A stretch of DNA of 64,000 bases from Mycobacterium heckeshornense. Its GTDB lineage: Bacteria > Actinomycetota > Actinomycetes > Mycobacteriales > Mycobacteriaceae. The stretch's first letter is position 1. Every line of letters begins with the position of its first letter. The notes under the pieces are model-generated. The model was not told the DNA's origin, made no database searches, and saw nothing but the letters and a program-made list of their open reading frames with translations. Shown one piece after another: positions 1-8,360 of the stretch. The stretch covers positions 3,286,001-3,350,000 of the forward strand of contig NZ_AP024237.1 of NCBI RefSeq assembly GCF_016592155.1, given 5' to 3'. A program made the translations under genes and the position numbers.

Positions 1-1
1 C

Positions 2-295
2 GATTCGCAGTTGGGCGATTTCATCGAGGACAGCGAAGCCGTGGTGGCGGTCGACGCGGTGTCGTTTACTCTGCTGCAGGATCAATTGCAGTCGGTATTG
101 GAGACGCTGTCCGAGCGGGAAGCCGGCGTGGTGCGGCTGCGCTTCGGGCTCACCGACGGCCAACCGCGCACTCTTGACGAGATCGGCCAGGTCTACGGCG
201 TCACCCGGGAACGCATCCGCCAGATCGAGTCCAAGACGATGTCGAAGCTGCGTCACCCCAGCCGTTCCCAGGTGCTGCGCGACTACCTGGACTGA
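2..295 (+). CDS. sigA: Primary sigma factor SigA, C-terminal part (5' end outside window)
   Basis: This is the last 97 codons of the housekeeping sigma factor, open to the left edge of the window. It covers the end of region 3 and all of region 4. The GDFIEDSEA segment leads into region 4.1, and the helix-turn-helix of region 4.2 ([20 protein letters not shown]) binds the -35 element. The end ([16 protein letters not shown]) is the normal SigA C-terminus. It is distinguished from SigB by comparison with the complete sigB gene at 3979, which has a different tail. Position upstream of the RidA-like gene and sigB matches M. tuberculosis Rv2703. Confidence 0.95.
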   Translation, partial: DSQLGDFIEDSEAVVAVDAVSFTLLQDQLQSVLETLSEREAGVVRLRFGLTDGQPRTLDEIGQVYGVTRERIRQIESKTMSKLRHPSRSQVLRDYLD

Positions 296-328
296 CGCAT
301 ACTCACGCCAGCTATATTGCCGGCCCGG

Positions 329-1810
329 CTAGCTCGTGTCGCGGGCTATCTTCTCGAGCACTCCGTCGACGTCTCGCTGGAAGACGAACGACGCAGGCTG
401 CGCGCGCGGCGCTGAGTCACCCGCCAGTGCGAGGATCTCGTCGAAACCCTCGAGCACGCACCGGGTAAACAGCTGCTCATCCTGGACGGCGGCCCTGTCG
501 TAGCGCACGGTGATAGTGCACCAAGCTCCCATGGATAACAGGACGACCGACATCGCCAGACCAGCCAACGAATTTAGGGCATACGTCCGTAGCACCTTCC
601 CGCCGGCAACGTAGACGTCGCCGTCGTACGTACGCGCATTGCTGGCCGCCGCATCGAAACGCCCACCGCCATTCAACGACTCCAGCGCGCGCGCCGGCAC
701 GAGGTTCAGCAGGGGCGTTAAGACACTGCCGATGTTTCGTGCGGGCTCCGCGCGCCGCTGCGTTATCTGCTCGCGGATCTGCTGGATGCGAGCCGTCGGA
801 TCGGCCGTCCCCGCCGGCGCCGCCAGATTGATCATGGTGACCCGATTGCCGCCGGCCGCGTCGGCATCGGTGCGTACGCTCACCGGGACGATCACCGGCA
901 GCGTGTCAATCGGTGAGCCGAGCGCCTTGTGGTAGCGGCCCAACCCGCCGCACAGACCTGCCAGGTAGGCGTCGTTGATTGAGCCGCCGCCGGCTATCGC
1001 AGCCTTTTGCAGGTCAGAAAGCCGGATGTCGAGCGCTTCGCTGCGGCAAGCCAAGCTGCGCTGGCGCAGCACGGGTGACGGCTCGGCGACCAGGCTCATT
1101 ACCCGAACACTTGAGCGTGCATGCCCCACAACGCCCGCCAGGGCCGACGGCGGGTGGAGCACCACCCGGCCGACTGTCGAGATCGCGCCCCACAACGCTC
1201 GCCAGACTGCCCTGACAACGACGCCAGGCAGGTTTTTGATGCCGTCCAGCATTAAGCCGTTGGGTGACAGATGCTGCGGAATCGGCGGCGGAGGCAGCGG
1301 CCCGGCCGGTGGATCGCGCTGCAGGTCGCAGATCTGGGCGAAAATCTCGAAGCTGCCGACTCCGTCGCCGATCGCATGGCTTACGTGGAAGACAATCGCG
1401 GCTGTGCCATCGGCAAGGCCCTCGACCAGGGTGGCCGTCCACAGCGGCCGCGCGATGTCCAGCGGTGACTGCAGCATCACCTCGGCCAGCTCGAAAACCT
1501 CCCGCAGCGTGCCGGGTTCGGGGACGCGCACCCGCCGCACATGAAAGTCCAAGTCGAAGTCGGGATCCACCACCCAGCGCGGTGCCGCCGTCGGCAGGGT
1601 GGGCACCACGACCTTCTGGCGCATTCGCAGCACCCGTCGGGAGGCGTTGTCGAAGCAGTCGCGGAACCGGCCCCACCCCGGGGCGGTGTCGAGAAGGACG
1701 ACGCCCATGACCGCTGCGCGGGTGCGTGGGTTGGCTTCCCGCCGATACATGAGATAGTCGAGCGGGCTCAGCTCTACGGGCAATCCGGCGGTGTCGAGGG
1801 ACTCAACCAT
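329..1810 (-). CDS. Wax ester synthase/diacylglycerol acyltransferase (WS/DGAT) family protein
   Basis: A 493-residue protein of the bacterial WS/DGAT family (Tgs-like), which esterifies acyl-CoA to diacylglycerol or long-chain alcohols for storage lipid. The N-terminus (LSPLDYLMYRRE) is the usual family start, and the acyltransferase motif near residue 145 reads HVSHAIGDG. The family consensus is HHxxxDG; here the first histidine is serine, while the second histidine and the DG are kept. C-terminal WES domain features (VPVSVRTDADAAGGNR) are present. It converges with sigA and is not found between sigA and the RidA gene in M. tuberculosis, so it looks inserted here. Substrate is not predictable. 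Confidence 0.85.
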   Translation of the reverse strand: MVESLDTAGLPVELSPLDYLMYRREANPRTRAAVMGVVLLDTAPGWGRFRDCFDNASRRVLRMRQKVVVPTLPTAAPRWVVDPDFDLDFHVRRVRVPEPGTLREVFELAEVMLQSPLDIARPLWTATLVEGLADGTAAIVFHVSHAIGDGVGSFEIFAQICDLQRDPPAGPLPPPPIPQHLSPNGLMLDGIKNLPGVVVRAVWRALWGAISTVGRVVLHPPSALAGVVGHARSSVRVMSLVAEPSPVLRQRSLACRSEALDIRLSDLQKAAIAGGGSINDAYLAGLCGGLGRYHKALGSPIDTLPVIVPVSVRTDADAAGGNRVTMINLAAPAGTADPTARIQQIREQITQRRAEPARNIGSVLTPLLNLVPARALESLNGGGRFDAAASNARTYDGDVYVAGGKVLRTYALNSLAGLAMSVVLLSMGAWCTITVRYDRAAVQDEQLFTRCVLEGFDEILALAGDSAPRAQPASFVFQRDVDGVLEKIARDTS

Positions 1811-2036
1811 CGCCGCTCCGCCGACTGGGTTCGGGTGTCGGTGTGGCCAACGACATCATTGCCAAGCCTCCTGTGTCAGACGCCCTCCCGGCCCTGGCAT
1901 CAGCAGGCTAACCCGGTTAGACGCGTGCCGGAGCTAATCGTGCGATCACACTCGACGGACCTGATTGACGGTGTGCCGGCCCCGCCCGGCTGATATTTCG
2001 GATGCATTGACGCCGCCGCCGACCTAACGTGACCGC

Positions 2037-2405
2037 ATGTCAGCCAGCCGCATTCTGGTGTCGTCCGGCTCCGATTTCGAAGCGACGGTCGGCTACTCCC
2101 GAGCGGTGCGGGTGGGCGACTACGTCGCCGTCGCCGGCACCACCGGCGCCGGACCAGCCGGTGACATTGGCGCTCAAGCCCGAGATGCCTTGCACCGCAT
2201 CGAATCTGCGCTTCAGGAGGCCTGGCGCGACGCTTGCCGACGTGGTGCGCACCCGTATTTACGTGACCGACATTTCGCGTTGGCGGAGGTCGCCGCGGTG
2301 CACGCCGAGGTTTTCGGCGAGATCCGGCCGGCGGCCACCATGGTCGAAGTCGCGGCGTTCATCGCGCCGGGCTTGCTGGTGGAGATAGAACTCCGTGAAC
2401 GGTAG
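2037..2405 (+). CDS. RidA/YjgF-like protein (Rv2704 type) with two compensating frameshifts
   Basis: The frame is open for 122 codons. It is RidA-like from residue 1 to about 60 and again from about 82 to the end (EVAAVHAEVFGEIRP, TMVEVAAFIAPGLLVEIE). In between, family-conserved sequence (GATLADVVRTRIYVTDISRW) lies in the +1 neighbouring frame. The simplest reading is one extra base near 2221 and one missing base near 2283 in the short G run after the TGG codon, replacing about 20 residues but restoring the end. The classical RidA substrate arginine is also not at its usual place (RPAATMVEV), as in this subfamily. Either a real compensated mutation or two sequencing errors. Confidence 0.7.
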   Translation: MSASRILVSSGSDFEATVGYSRAVRVGDYVAVAGTTGAGPAGDIGAQARDALHRIESALQEAWRDACRRGAHPYLRDRHFALAEVAAVHAEVFGEIRPAATMVEVAAFIAPGLLVEIELRER

Positions 2406-2407
2406 CG

Positions 2408-2773
2408 CTATGTCGGTTCGTCGAGCGGTGGAAAGGCGCCGTCCGGACCGGGCCGGTAGGCGGTGACCTTGGTCACCGCGGTGACCGGCAGCGGACCGTA
2501 CAAGTGCGGGAACAACATGGACTCTGGATCCGTCGGCACGCCCGGTTCCCACCGCACCGGTGAGTCAAGCCGGGCGGGGTCGATATGCAGCAACACCAGA
2601 TCGTCGCATCCGCGATAGAGCCGGTTGGCCGGCAGGTGAACCTGTGCCGGCGTCGATAAATGGACGAACCCGGCGCTCGACAGCGAGTCAGGGCGAATCT
2701 CCCCGCAGTCCTGGGCACACGACCACGCCCGCGCCGAGCACAGATGAACCAGGTTCCGCGAGACGAACGTCAC
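2408..2773 (-). CDS. DUF952 family protein
   Basis: A 121-residue protein starting at GTG (VTFVSRNLVHLCSARAW). The ORF stays open a further 260 bases upstream, but homology only begins here and that extension crosses the start of the gene at 2900. DUF952 hallmarks are visible: IRPDSLSSAGFVHLSTPAQV near the N-terminus, LVLLHIDPARL in the middle, and FPHLYGPLPVTAV near the end. DUF952 proteins are small and of unknown biochemical role. The stop lies two bases from that of the RidA-like gene, so the two converge. Corresponds by position to Rv2705c/Rv2706c of M. tuberculosis. Confidence 0.75.
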   Translation of the reverse strand: MTFVSRNLVHLCSARAWSCAQDCGEIRPDSLSSAGFVHLSTPAQVHLPANRLYRGCDDLVLLHIDPARLDSPVRWEPGVPTDPESMLFPHLYGPLPVTAVTKVTAYRPGPDGAFPPLDEPT

Positions 2774-2899
2774 ACCCCAGACTGCCTGGCAACGCAACTG
2801 GAGGGGGCGTGAGAAACGACACACCGGGTACACCGTGGGGAACAAGGCCAAGAGCCGAAACGTCTGAGACAGTGGATATACGTCGAGAACGGAGAAGCG

Positions 2900-3097
2900 A
2901 TGAACGCCACATTGACCAGTCCCGAACTCACCAGGGCTGATCGGTGCGATCGGTGCGGCGCGGCCGCCCGTGTGCGTGCCACGCTGCCGTCCGGCGGTGA
3001 GCTTCTCTTCTGCCAGCATCACGCCAACGAGCACGAGGCGAAGCTGATCGAGTTGTCCGCGGTACTGGAAGTGAGCGCCGCACCGCTTGAGCGGTAA
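2900..3097 (+). CDS. Small DUF7455-like zinc-ribbon protein
   Basis: A 65-residue protein preceded by a good ribosome site (GGAGAAG, 2891-2897). It has a DRCDRCGAAARVRATLPSGG segment followed by LLFCQHHANEHEAKL. A CxxC pair plus a later C-x-H-H cluster fits a small metal-binding knuckle, as in the DUF7455 proteins common in actinobacteria. No enzymatic motif is present and the role is unknown; metal binding is inferred from residue pattern only. Confidence 0.7.
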   Translation: MNATLTSPELTRADRCDRCGAAARVRATLPSGGELLFCQHHANEHEAKLIELSAVLEVSAAPLER

Positions 3098-3110
3098 GGC
3101 CCGGACTGGG

Positions 3111-3350
3111 TCAGTCCTTTTTGAGCCTGTCGTAAATTCGCTTGCACTCCGGGCAGACCGGAGAGCCCGGCTTCGCCGAGCGGGTCACCGGAAACACCTC
3201 ACCGCACAGGGCGACGACATGGGTGCCCATCACCGCGCTCTCAGCGATTTTGTCCTTCTTGACGTAGTGGAAGTACTTGGGAGTGTCGCTGCCGGTCCCG
3301 TCGTCAACGCGTTCGTCGGTGACAGTGCGTTCGATCGTTTGGGTCTGCAT
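3111..3350 (-). CDS. DUF3039 family protein (Rv2708c type)
   Basis: A 79-residue actinobacterial protein. It begins MQTQTIERTVTDERVDDGTG and carries two cysteine positions (VALCGEVFPV and SPVCPECKRIYDRL) that make a C...CxxC pattern, suggesting a metal-binding site. It closely resembles Rv2708c of M. tuberculosis in sequence as I recall it and sits in the same place. Function unknown. It converges with the 2900 gene and diverges from the DUF3099 gene at 3426. Confidence 0.85.
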   Translation of the reverse strand: MQTQTIERTVTDERVDDGTGSDTPKYFHYVKKDKIAESAVMGTHVVALCGEVFPVTRSAKPGSPVCPECKRIYDRLKKD

Positions 3351-3425
3351 AGCTCATATTGTGCCGGAAACCGGAGGCCAAAAACCGATTGTGCCGTCGT
3401 CTCCCAAGTATGGGACAGTGGAGAA

Positions 3426-3830
3426 ATGAAGCACGGCCCGGAGCCGGGTTTCGACGACGATGGTCGACCAGTCCTCATCACCGCCGCCGCACCGTCATAC
3501 GAAGTGCAGCACCGCGAACGGGTGCGCAAGTACCTCACCCTGATGGCGTTTCGGGTCCCGGCGCTCGTTCTGGCGGCACTCGCCTACGGCATGTGGCACA
3601 ACGGCTTGATCTCACTGCTGATCGTGGCCGTCTCGGTGCCATTGCCGTGGATGGCGGTGCTGATCGCCAACGACCGCCCGCCGCGGCGCGCCGACGAGCC
3701 CCGGCGCTTCGACAGCACCCAGCGCCGCACGCCGTTGTTCCCGACCGCCGAGCGTCCCGCGCTCGAGCCACGCAGACCACCGACGCCGCAACCGGACTCG
3801 CCACGGTCGGCGGTTGACGGTTCCGCATAA
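3426..3830 (+). CDS. DUF3099 membrane protein (Rv2709 type)
   Basis: A 134-residue protein. I use the ATG at 3426 (MKHGPEPGFDDDGRP); the frame is open much further upstream, but that part overlaps the DUF3039 gene on the other strand. Two adjacent hydrophobic helices, about residues 40-58 (RVPALVLAALAYGMWHN) and 60-80 (ISLLIVAVSVPLPWMAVLIA), are followed by a proline/arginine-rich cytoplasmic-looking tail. This is the DUF3099 arrangement. Role unknown; lies directly upstream of the sigB promoter. Confidence 0.8.
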   Translation: MKHGPEPGFDDDGRPVLITAAAPSYEVQHRERVRKYLTLMAFRVPALVLAALAYGMWHNGLISLLIVAVSVPLPWMAVLIANDRPPRRADEPRRFDSTQRRTPLFPTAERPALEPRRPPTPQPDSPRSAVDGSA

Positions 3831-3914
3831 CCGGTTATTGGCCGCAGTTCTCAGGACATTCTCAGGTCGTCGGCGCATTCGCGCACGTCAACGGGTGTGA
3901 GATAGCCACTCGGC

Positions 3915-3942
3915 GGGAACTCAAGGGGTGGTTTGGTCGTTG
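3915..3942 (+). promoter_or_regulatory. ECF-sigma (SigE/SigH-type) promoter of sigB
   Basis: GGGAACT (3915-3921) and CGTTG (3938-3942) are separated by exactly 16 bases and end 36 bases before the sigB ATG. This fits the GGAAC-N16/17-CGTT pattern recognised by stress ECF sigma factors, and sigB of M. tuberculosis is known to be driven by SigE/SigH/SigL from such a site. The same layout occurs upstream of clgR at 34583-34610. Confidence 0.7.
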
Positions 3943-3978
3943 GACCACATGACAGTTCAAGCCGATCGGGAGGGCGCT

Positions 3979-4938
3979 ATGGCAAATGCCACCACAGGCC
4001 GGGTTGACAGCGATCTGGACGCTCAGAGCCCAGCCGCGGACCTGGTGCGCGTGTATCTGAACGGCATCGGCAAGACGGCGCTGCTCAACGCCGCCGACGA
4101 GGTCGAGCTCGCCAAGCGCATCGAGGCCGGGCTTTATGCCCAGTATCTGCTGGAAACCCGAAAGCGCCTCGGGGAGAACCGCAAGCGGGAACTGGCGATG
4201 GTGGTCCGCGACGGTGAGGCGGCGCGCCGGCATCTGCTGGAAGCCAACCTGCGGCTGGTGGTGTCGCTGGCAAAGCGCTACACCGGCCGCGGCATGCCGC
4301 TGCTGGACCTCATCCAGGAAGGCAATCTCGGCCTGATCCGTGCCATGGAGAAGTTCGACTACACAAAGGGATTCAAGTTCTCCACATATGCCACGTGGTG
4401 GATCCGCCAAGCCATTACCCGGGGCATGGCCGACCAGAGCCGCACCATCCGGCTACCGGTTCACCTGGTCGAGCAGGTCAATAAGCTGGCGCGGATTAAG
4501 CGAGAGCTGCACCAGAACCTGGGCCGCGAAGCCACCGAGGAGGAGCTGGCCGAGGAATCCGGCATTCCGATCGACAAGATCAATGACCTGCTGGAGCACA
4601 GCCGGGACCCGGTCAGCCTGGATATGCCGGTCGGTTCCGATGAGGAGGCCCCATTGGGCGACTTCATCGAGGACGCCGAAGCGGCGTCGGCGGAGAACAC
4701 GGTCATCGCCGAGCTGTTGCACACCGACATCCGCAGCGTGCTGGCCACCCTCGACGAGCGCGAGCAACAGGTGGTTCGGTTGCGCTTCGGGCTGGACGAC
4801 GGGCAGCCGCGGACACTGGATCAAATCGGCAAGCTGTTCGGTTTGTCGCGGGAGCGGGTCCGCCAGATCGAGCGCGAAGTGATGGCCAAGCTGCGCCACG
4901 GCGAGCGAGCCGACCGGCTGCGCTCGTATGCCAGCTAA
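3979..4938 (+). CDS. sigB: Group 2 sigma factor SigB
   Basis: A 319-residue alternative sigma factor of the principal-like class, directing general stress transcription. The ATG at 3979 follows GGGAGGG and gives the usual short N-terminus ([20 protein letters not shown]); earlier in-frame starts would run through the promoter. Region 1.2/2 ([63 protein letters not shown]), region 3 ([17 protein letters not shown]) and region 4 ([20 protein letters not shown]) are complete. It is followed by a strong hairpin and then ideR, as in other mycobacteria. Confidence 0.97.
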   Translation: MANATTGRVDSDLDAQSPAADLVRVYLNGIGKTALLNAADEVELAKRIEAGLYAQYLLETRKRLGENRKRELAMVVRDGEAARRHLLEANLRLVVSLAKRYTGRGMPLLDLIQEGNLGLIRAMEKFDYTKGFKFSTYATWWIRQAITRGMADQSRTIRLPVHLVEQVNKLARIKRELHQNLGREATEEELAEESGIPIDKINDLLEHSRDPVSLDMPVGSDEEAPLGDFIEDAEAASAENTVIAELLHTDIRSVLATLDEREQQVVRLRFGLDDGQPRTLDQIGKLFGLSRERVRQIEREVMAKLRHGERADRLRSYAS

Positions 4939-4960
4939 GAGCGCCGGCGCACAGCGAGCA

Positions 4961-4993
4961 ACGATGCCCGCCGCGGGTCGCGGCGGGCATCGT
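4961..4993 (+). terminator. Hairpin terminator between sigB and ideR
   Basis: A perfect 15-base-pair inverted repeat (arms 4961-4975 and 4979-4993) with a 3-base GGT loop, 22 bases after the sigB stop. There is no T-run, which is usual for mycobacterial terminators. It should separate sigB transcription from ideR. Confidence 0.75.
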
Positions 4994-5064
4994 GCTGCCG
5001 TGGAGTGTTCGTAAACCATTTTCGCAGCTCGGCAAGTAGACTCGGCGGCGATGGAGGGTGCGCA

Positions 5065-5757
5065 ATGAACGAGCTGGTTGACACCACCGAGATGTACCTG
5101 CGGACGATCTACGACCTCGAAGAGGAGGGCGTGACGCCGCTGCGGGCGCGGATCGCCGAACGGCTTGAGCAGAGCGGTCCGACCGTCAGCCAGACCGTGT
5201 CGCGGATGGAGCGCGATGGGTTGCTGCGGGTGGCCGGCGACCGCCATCTGGAGCTCACCGACAAGGGCCGCGCACTGGCCATCGCCGTGATGCGCAAGCA
5301 CCGGCTGGCCGAACGGCTGCTGGTCGATGTGATCGGGTTGCCATGGGAGGAAGTGCACGCCGAAGCCTGCCGGTGGGAACACGTGATGAGCGAAGACGTC
5401 GAACGTCGGCTCGTGAAGGTGCTCAACAACCCGACCACGTCCCCGTTCGGCAACCCGATTCCCGGGCTAAAGGACCTTGGGGTTGGACCGGGCTTCGGCG
5501 CCGAGGACGCCAATCTGGTGCGGCTGACCGAACTGCCGTCGGGCGCGCCGGTGGCCGTCGTCGTCCGCCAGCTCACCGAACACGTCCAGGGCGATATCGA
5601 TCTGATCACCCGACTCAAGGACGCGGGCGTCGTACCTAATGCCCGGGTAACCGTGGAGACCAACCCGGGCGGAGGGGTGACCATCGTGATACCGGGTCAC
5701 GAAAACGTGACACTGCCGCACGAGATGGCGCACGCCGTCAAGGTGGAAAAGGTCTAG
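5065..5757 (+). CDS. ideR: Iron-dependent repressor IdeR
   Basis: A 230-residue DtxR-family regulator that, with Fe2+, represses siderophore genes and activates iron storage. The ATG at 5065 gives the standard MNELVDTTEMYLRTIYDLEE start; the open frame continues upstream without homology. N-terminal winged helix (ARIAERLEQSGPTVSQTVSRM), metal ligands Met10 and the C-x-x-E-H cluster in ACRWEHVMSEDVE (about residues 102-106), and the C-terminal SH3-like domain (from about residue 145) are all present. It converges with the DUF4192 gene, 3 bases between stops. Confidence 0.97.
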   Translation: MNELVDTTEMYLRTIYDLEEEGVTPLRARIAERLEQSGPTVSQTVSRMERDGLLRVAGDRHLELTDKGRALAIAVMRKHRLAERLLVDVIGLPWEEVHAEACRWEHVMSEDVERRLVKVLNNPTTSPFGNPIPGLKDLGVGPGFGAEDANLVRLTELPSGAPVAVVVRQLTEHVQGDIDLITRLKDAGVVPNARVTVETNPGGGVTIVIPGHENVTLPHEMAHAVKVEKV

Positions 5758-5760
5758 CCG

Positions 5761-6819
5761 TCACATCGCGCGCCGACCCAATGCTCGGCGCGGCGGCAGC
5801 CGCACACCGAGCGACTCGGCCAGCCGGTAACCGGTAAGCGCCAGTTCGCGAATGCGCTCAGGCCGCAGACCCGACTGCAACGCCCGGTCGAGCATGCCCG
5901 CCATCCGGTGGCCCGGCGCGCAGCGCAGCGCCGCCTCCAACGACACACCGGCCAGCGGGCCGTCGCCGCGGGCGTAAGCACTAAACGCCAGCAACACCAG
6001 CGCCTCGACCCGCCAGGGTTCGGGCAGGCTGCGCGACAACACCGCCCACAAACACTCCGCCGCGGCAGCGTTGACGCCGACGGCAAGGCCATACAACGTA
6101 TCGCGTACCCGCACGTCGCTCAGCGCGCAGCCCAGTTTCGCCAGCTCGGAGATGGACAGCTGGTGTGCGTCGGCAACCCGCGCCGCGGCGTCCATCAGTT
6201 CCTCGATGTCGCGGCGAGCTGTGACGTCCGGATCGCCGCGGCGCGCCTGCTCACGCGACGCCGCCTGGTCGGCGATCGCAACGGCCAACTCAGCGCTGCT
6301 GGCCGTGTCGTCGACTGCGATGACGGCCTGCAGGTCGGCCCGGCGAGCGTAGAGCCGCCGCCCTTCCAGCACGGCGGCCACCGCCATCGGCGACGACGAC
6401 GGATCGTCGACGATGCCCGCGGCACCACAACCGTCGGCGCAGCGCCAGCGTCCGCCCGCGGCCACCCGATCCACCACGTGAGCGGCCCATAACACAATGT
6501 CGCGGCGCGACAACGCGTCATTGAGCGCTGTGCATAGTTCGCGGTATTCCTCCGCGCACACCGGGCAACGGGCACCATCGGCGTCGATGATCACCGCGAT
6601 CGCGGCCTCAGGCCGAGCCGCCGCGGCGACTTCGGCGAGCTGCTCGACCCGCTCGGAAAGGTCAGCGGAGAGGTCGACACGCATCACCGCGCCCATTGCG
6701 CCGCCGTCGATCGACACCAGCACCAGCGATTTTTCCGGCACGAAACCGAGGACGGCGGGTAACGCGGCGATCAGCGTGCCGGGACGATCGAGTTCGAAGT
6801 CGGATCGATGTTTCGTCAT
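5761..6819 (-). CDS. DUF4192 family protein (Rv2712c type)
   Basis: A 352-residue protein. The ATG at 6819 (MTKHRSDFELDRPGTLIAALPAVLGFVPE) is chosen because DUF4192 homology starts there; the ORF extends 18 codons upstream without similarity. Typical segments are PAVLGFVPEKSLVLVSIDG at the start and LLAFSAYARGDGPLAGVSLE near residue 285. It contains several cysteines (CPVCAEEYRELC and CADGCGAAG). The C-terminal 90 residues resemble the DUF4192 helical part. Function unknown; conserved next to ideR in mycobacteria. Confidence 0.85.
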   Translation of the reverse strand: MTKHRSDFELDRPGTLIAALPAVLGFVPEKSLVLVSIDGGAMGAVMRVDLSADLSERVEQLAEVAAAARPEAAIAVIIDADGARCPVCAEEYRELCTALNDALSRRDIVLWAAHVVDRVAAGGRWRCADGCGAAGIVDDPSSSPMAVAAVLEGRRLYARRADLQAVIAVDDTASSAELAVAIADQAASREQARRGDPDVTARRDIEELMDAAARVADAHQLSISELAKLGCALSDVRVRDTLYGLAVGVNAAAAECLWAVLSRSLPEPWRVEALVLLAFSAYARGDGPLAGVSLEAALRCAPGHRMAGMLDRALQSGLRPERIRELALTGYRLAESLGVRLPPRRALGRRAM

Positions 6820-6961
6820 GGGCCACACGCTGGTCTGCGCCACCGTCAGCCGGCGGGCGGGCGAGGCCGCCAAGCCGGGCGGCTGTGGATGAATCCAGCA
6901 CTGTGAGTCGAACTGGTGGCCCGCTCAACGGGCCGCTGATTACCCCGGCTGCGGGAAGTGC

Positions 6962-7054
6962 CGGACTCGCGTGGATGTCAACCCAGTGACTCGTTCAGGT
7001 CACGCTCGACTCGTTGACGCCCACACCGTGCTGGTCTCAACCGGTGTCGCGGAA
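6962..7054 (+). pseudogene. Probable remnant of sthA (soluble pyridine nucleotide transhydrogenase)
   Basis: In the 547-base gap between the DUF4192 gene and the PAC2 gene, where M. tuberculosis has sthA (Rv2713), one frame reads RTRVDV...SGHARLVDAHTVLV. Intact SthA has [20 protein letters not shown] near residue 105, so about nine positions of the G-H-x-R-x-x-D-x-H-T-x-L-V pattern agree. No FAD-binding N-terminus, no disulfide motif and no dimerisation domain can be found on either side. I read this as a short relic of a deleted gene, recalled from memory and not aligned by search. The rest of the gap holds nothing I can identify. Confidence 0.4.
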
Positions 7055-7366
7055 GCGGCTGGATTGCGACCAGGGCCCCGATCCGAGCTCGCACCCCTGG
7101 CCCTCCCGGCACCGGCAGCCGTCGTCGAAGTCGCTCGGCGGCGTCGCCGGGCCCGCCCATCTCGGCGCGCTGCACCGATCGCGCGATGTGCTCGTCGCAT
7201 CGGACGGCCCGACACCAGCACCGGGTACGGAATGCTGCCCCAGCGCACCGCGTTTCGAACATACAGGCGGGCTAACTAGTGTGCTGAATTAGATTCTTGG
7301 CACCCGTCGATTTGAGAGAAACTGGTGACATGGCGCGACTCAGCGCCGTGGTGAGGAGGCACAACG

Positions 7367-8332
7367 ATGGCCGACGAACACAAGCAGCACTACCAACCCG
7401 AGCAAACCGGGATGTACCAGCTTGAGTTGCCGGCGCCGCAGTTGTCGTCGCCTGACGGTCGAGGCCCGGTTTTGGTGCATGCGTTGGAGGGCTTCTCCGA
7501 CGCCGGTCACGCCATTCGACTGGCCGCAGCCCACCTGAAGAATTCGCTGGACACCGAGCTGGTGGCATCGTTCGCGATCGACGAGCTGCTGGACTACCGC
7601 TCGCGGCGGCCGCTGATGACGTTCAAGACCGACCATTTCACCGACTACGACGATCCTGAGCTGAGCCTGTACGCGCTACACGACAGCGTCGGGACACCGT
7701 TTCTGCTGCTGGCCGGCATGGAGCCGGACTTGAAGTGGGAGCGTTTCGTCACCGCAGTGCGTCTGCTCGCCGAGCGGCTGGGCGTACGGCAAACGATCGG
7801 CCTGGGCACGATCCCGATGGCGGTCCCGCACACGCGGCCGATAACGATGACCGCACACTCCAACAACCGCGACCTCATCGCCGACTTCACGCCGTGGATC
7901 GCCGAGGTGCAGGTGCCCGGCAGCGCATCAAACCTGCTGGAATACCGCATGGCGCAGCACGGCCACGAGGTGGTGGGATTTACCGTGCACGTCCCGCACT
8001 ACCTGGCCCAGACCGACTATCCGGCCGCGGCCCAGGCGCTATTGGAGCAGGTGGCCAAGACGGGCGCACTCGAGCTGCCACTGACGGCGCTGGCTGAAGC
8101 GGCCGCCGAGATCCGGGCAAAGATCGACGAGCAGGTCGAGGCCAGCGCCGAGGTGGCTCAGGTGGTGGCCGCATTGGAGCGCCAGTACGATGCTTTCATC
8201 GCCGCTCAGGAGAATCGGTCACTGCTGGCGCGCGACGAAGATCTACCCAGCGGCGACGAGCTTGGCGCGGAGTTCGAGCGGTTTTTGGCCCAGCAGGCAG
8301 AGAAGAAGCGCAAGGACGACGACCCGAGCTGA
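7367..8332 (+). CDS. PAC2 family protein (Rv2714 type)
   Basis: A 321-residue protein of the PAC2 (proteasome assembly chaperone 2-like) family widespread in actinobacteria. It is preceded by GAGGAGG at 7351-7357. Family segments are PVLVHALEGFSDAGHAIRLA near residue 30, IDELLDYRSRRPLM near residue 70, and GLGTIPMAVPHTRPITMTAH near residue 145. The last 80 residues are helical and charged (EASAEVAQVVAALERQYD). Structure of the family is known for Rv2714, function is not. Starts a co-directional set with the hydrolase at 8361 and PhzF at 9417. Confidence 0.88.
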   Translation: MADEHKQHYQPEQTGMYQLELPAPQLSSPDGRGPVLVHALEGFSDAGHAIRLAAAHLKNSLDTELVASFAIDELLDYRSRRPLMTFKTDHFTDYDDPELSLYALHDSVGTPFLLLAGMEPDLKWERFVTAVRLLAERLGVRQTIGLGTIPMAVPHTRPITMTAHSNNRDLIADFTPWIAEVQVPGSASNLLEYRMAQHGHEVVGFTVHVPHYLAQTDYPAAAQALLEQVAKTGALELPLTALAEAAAEIRAKIDEQVEASAEVAQVVAALERQYDAFIAAQENRSLLARDEDLPSGDELGAEFERFLAQQAEKKRKDDDPS

Positions 8333-8360
8333 GCGCCCGGCCTGACGATGGAGTGGCGAC

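Noticed and set aside
1908..1920. CTAACCCGGTTAG palindrome as an IdeR box
   Set aside because: The half-sites are in the wrong order for the TTAGGTTAGSCTAACCTAA box and the outer halves do not match; could be another operator but unsupported.
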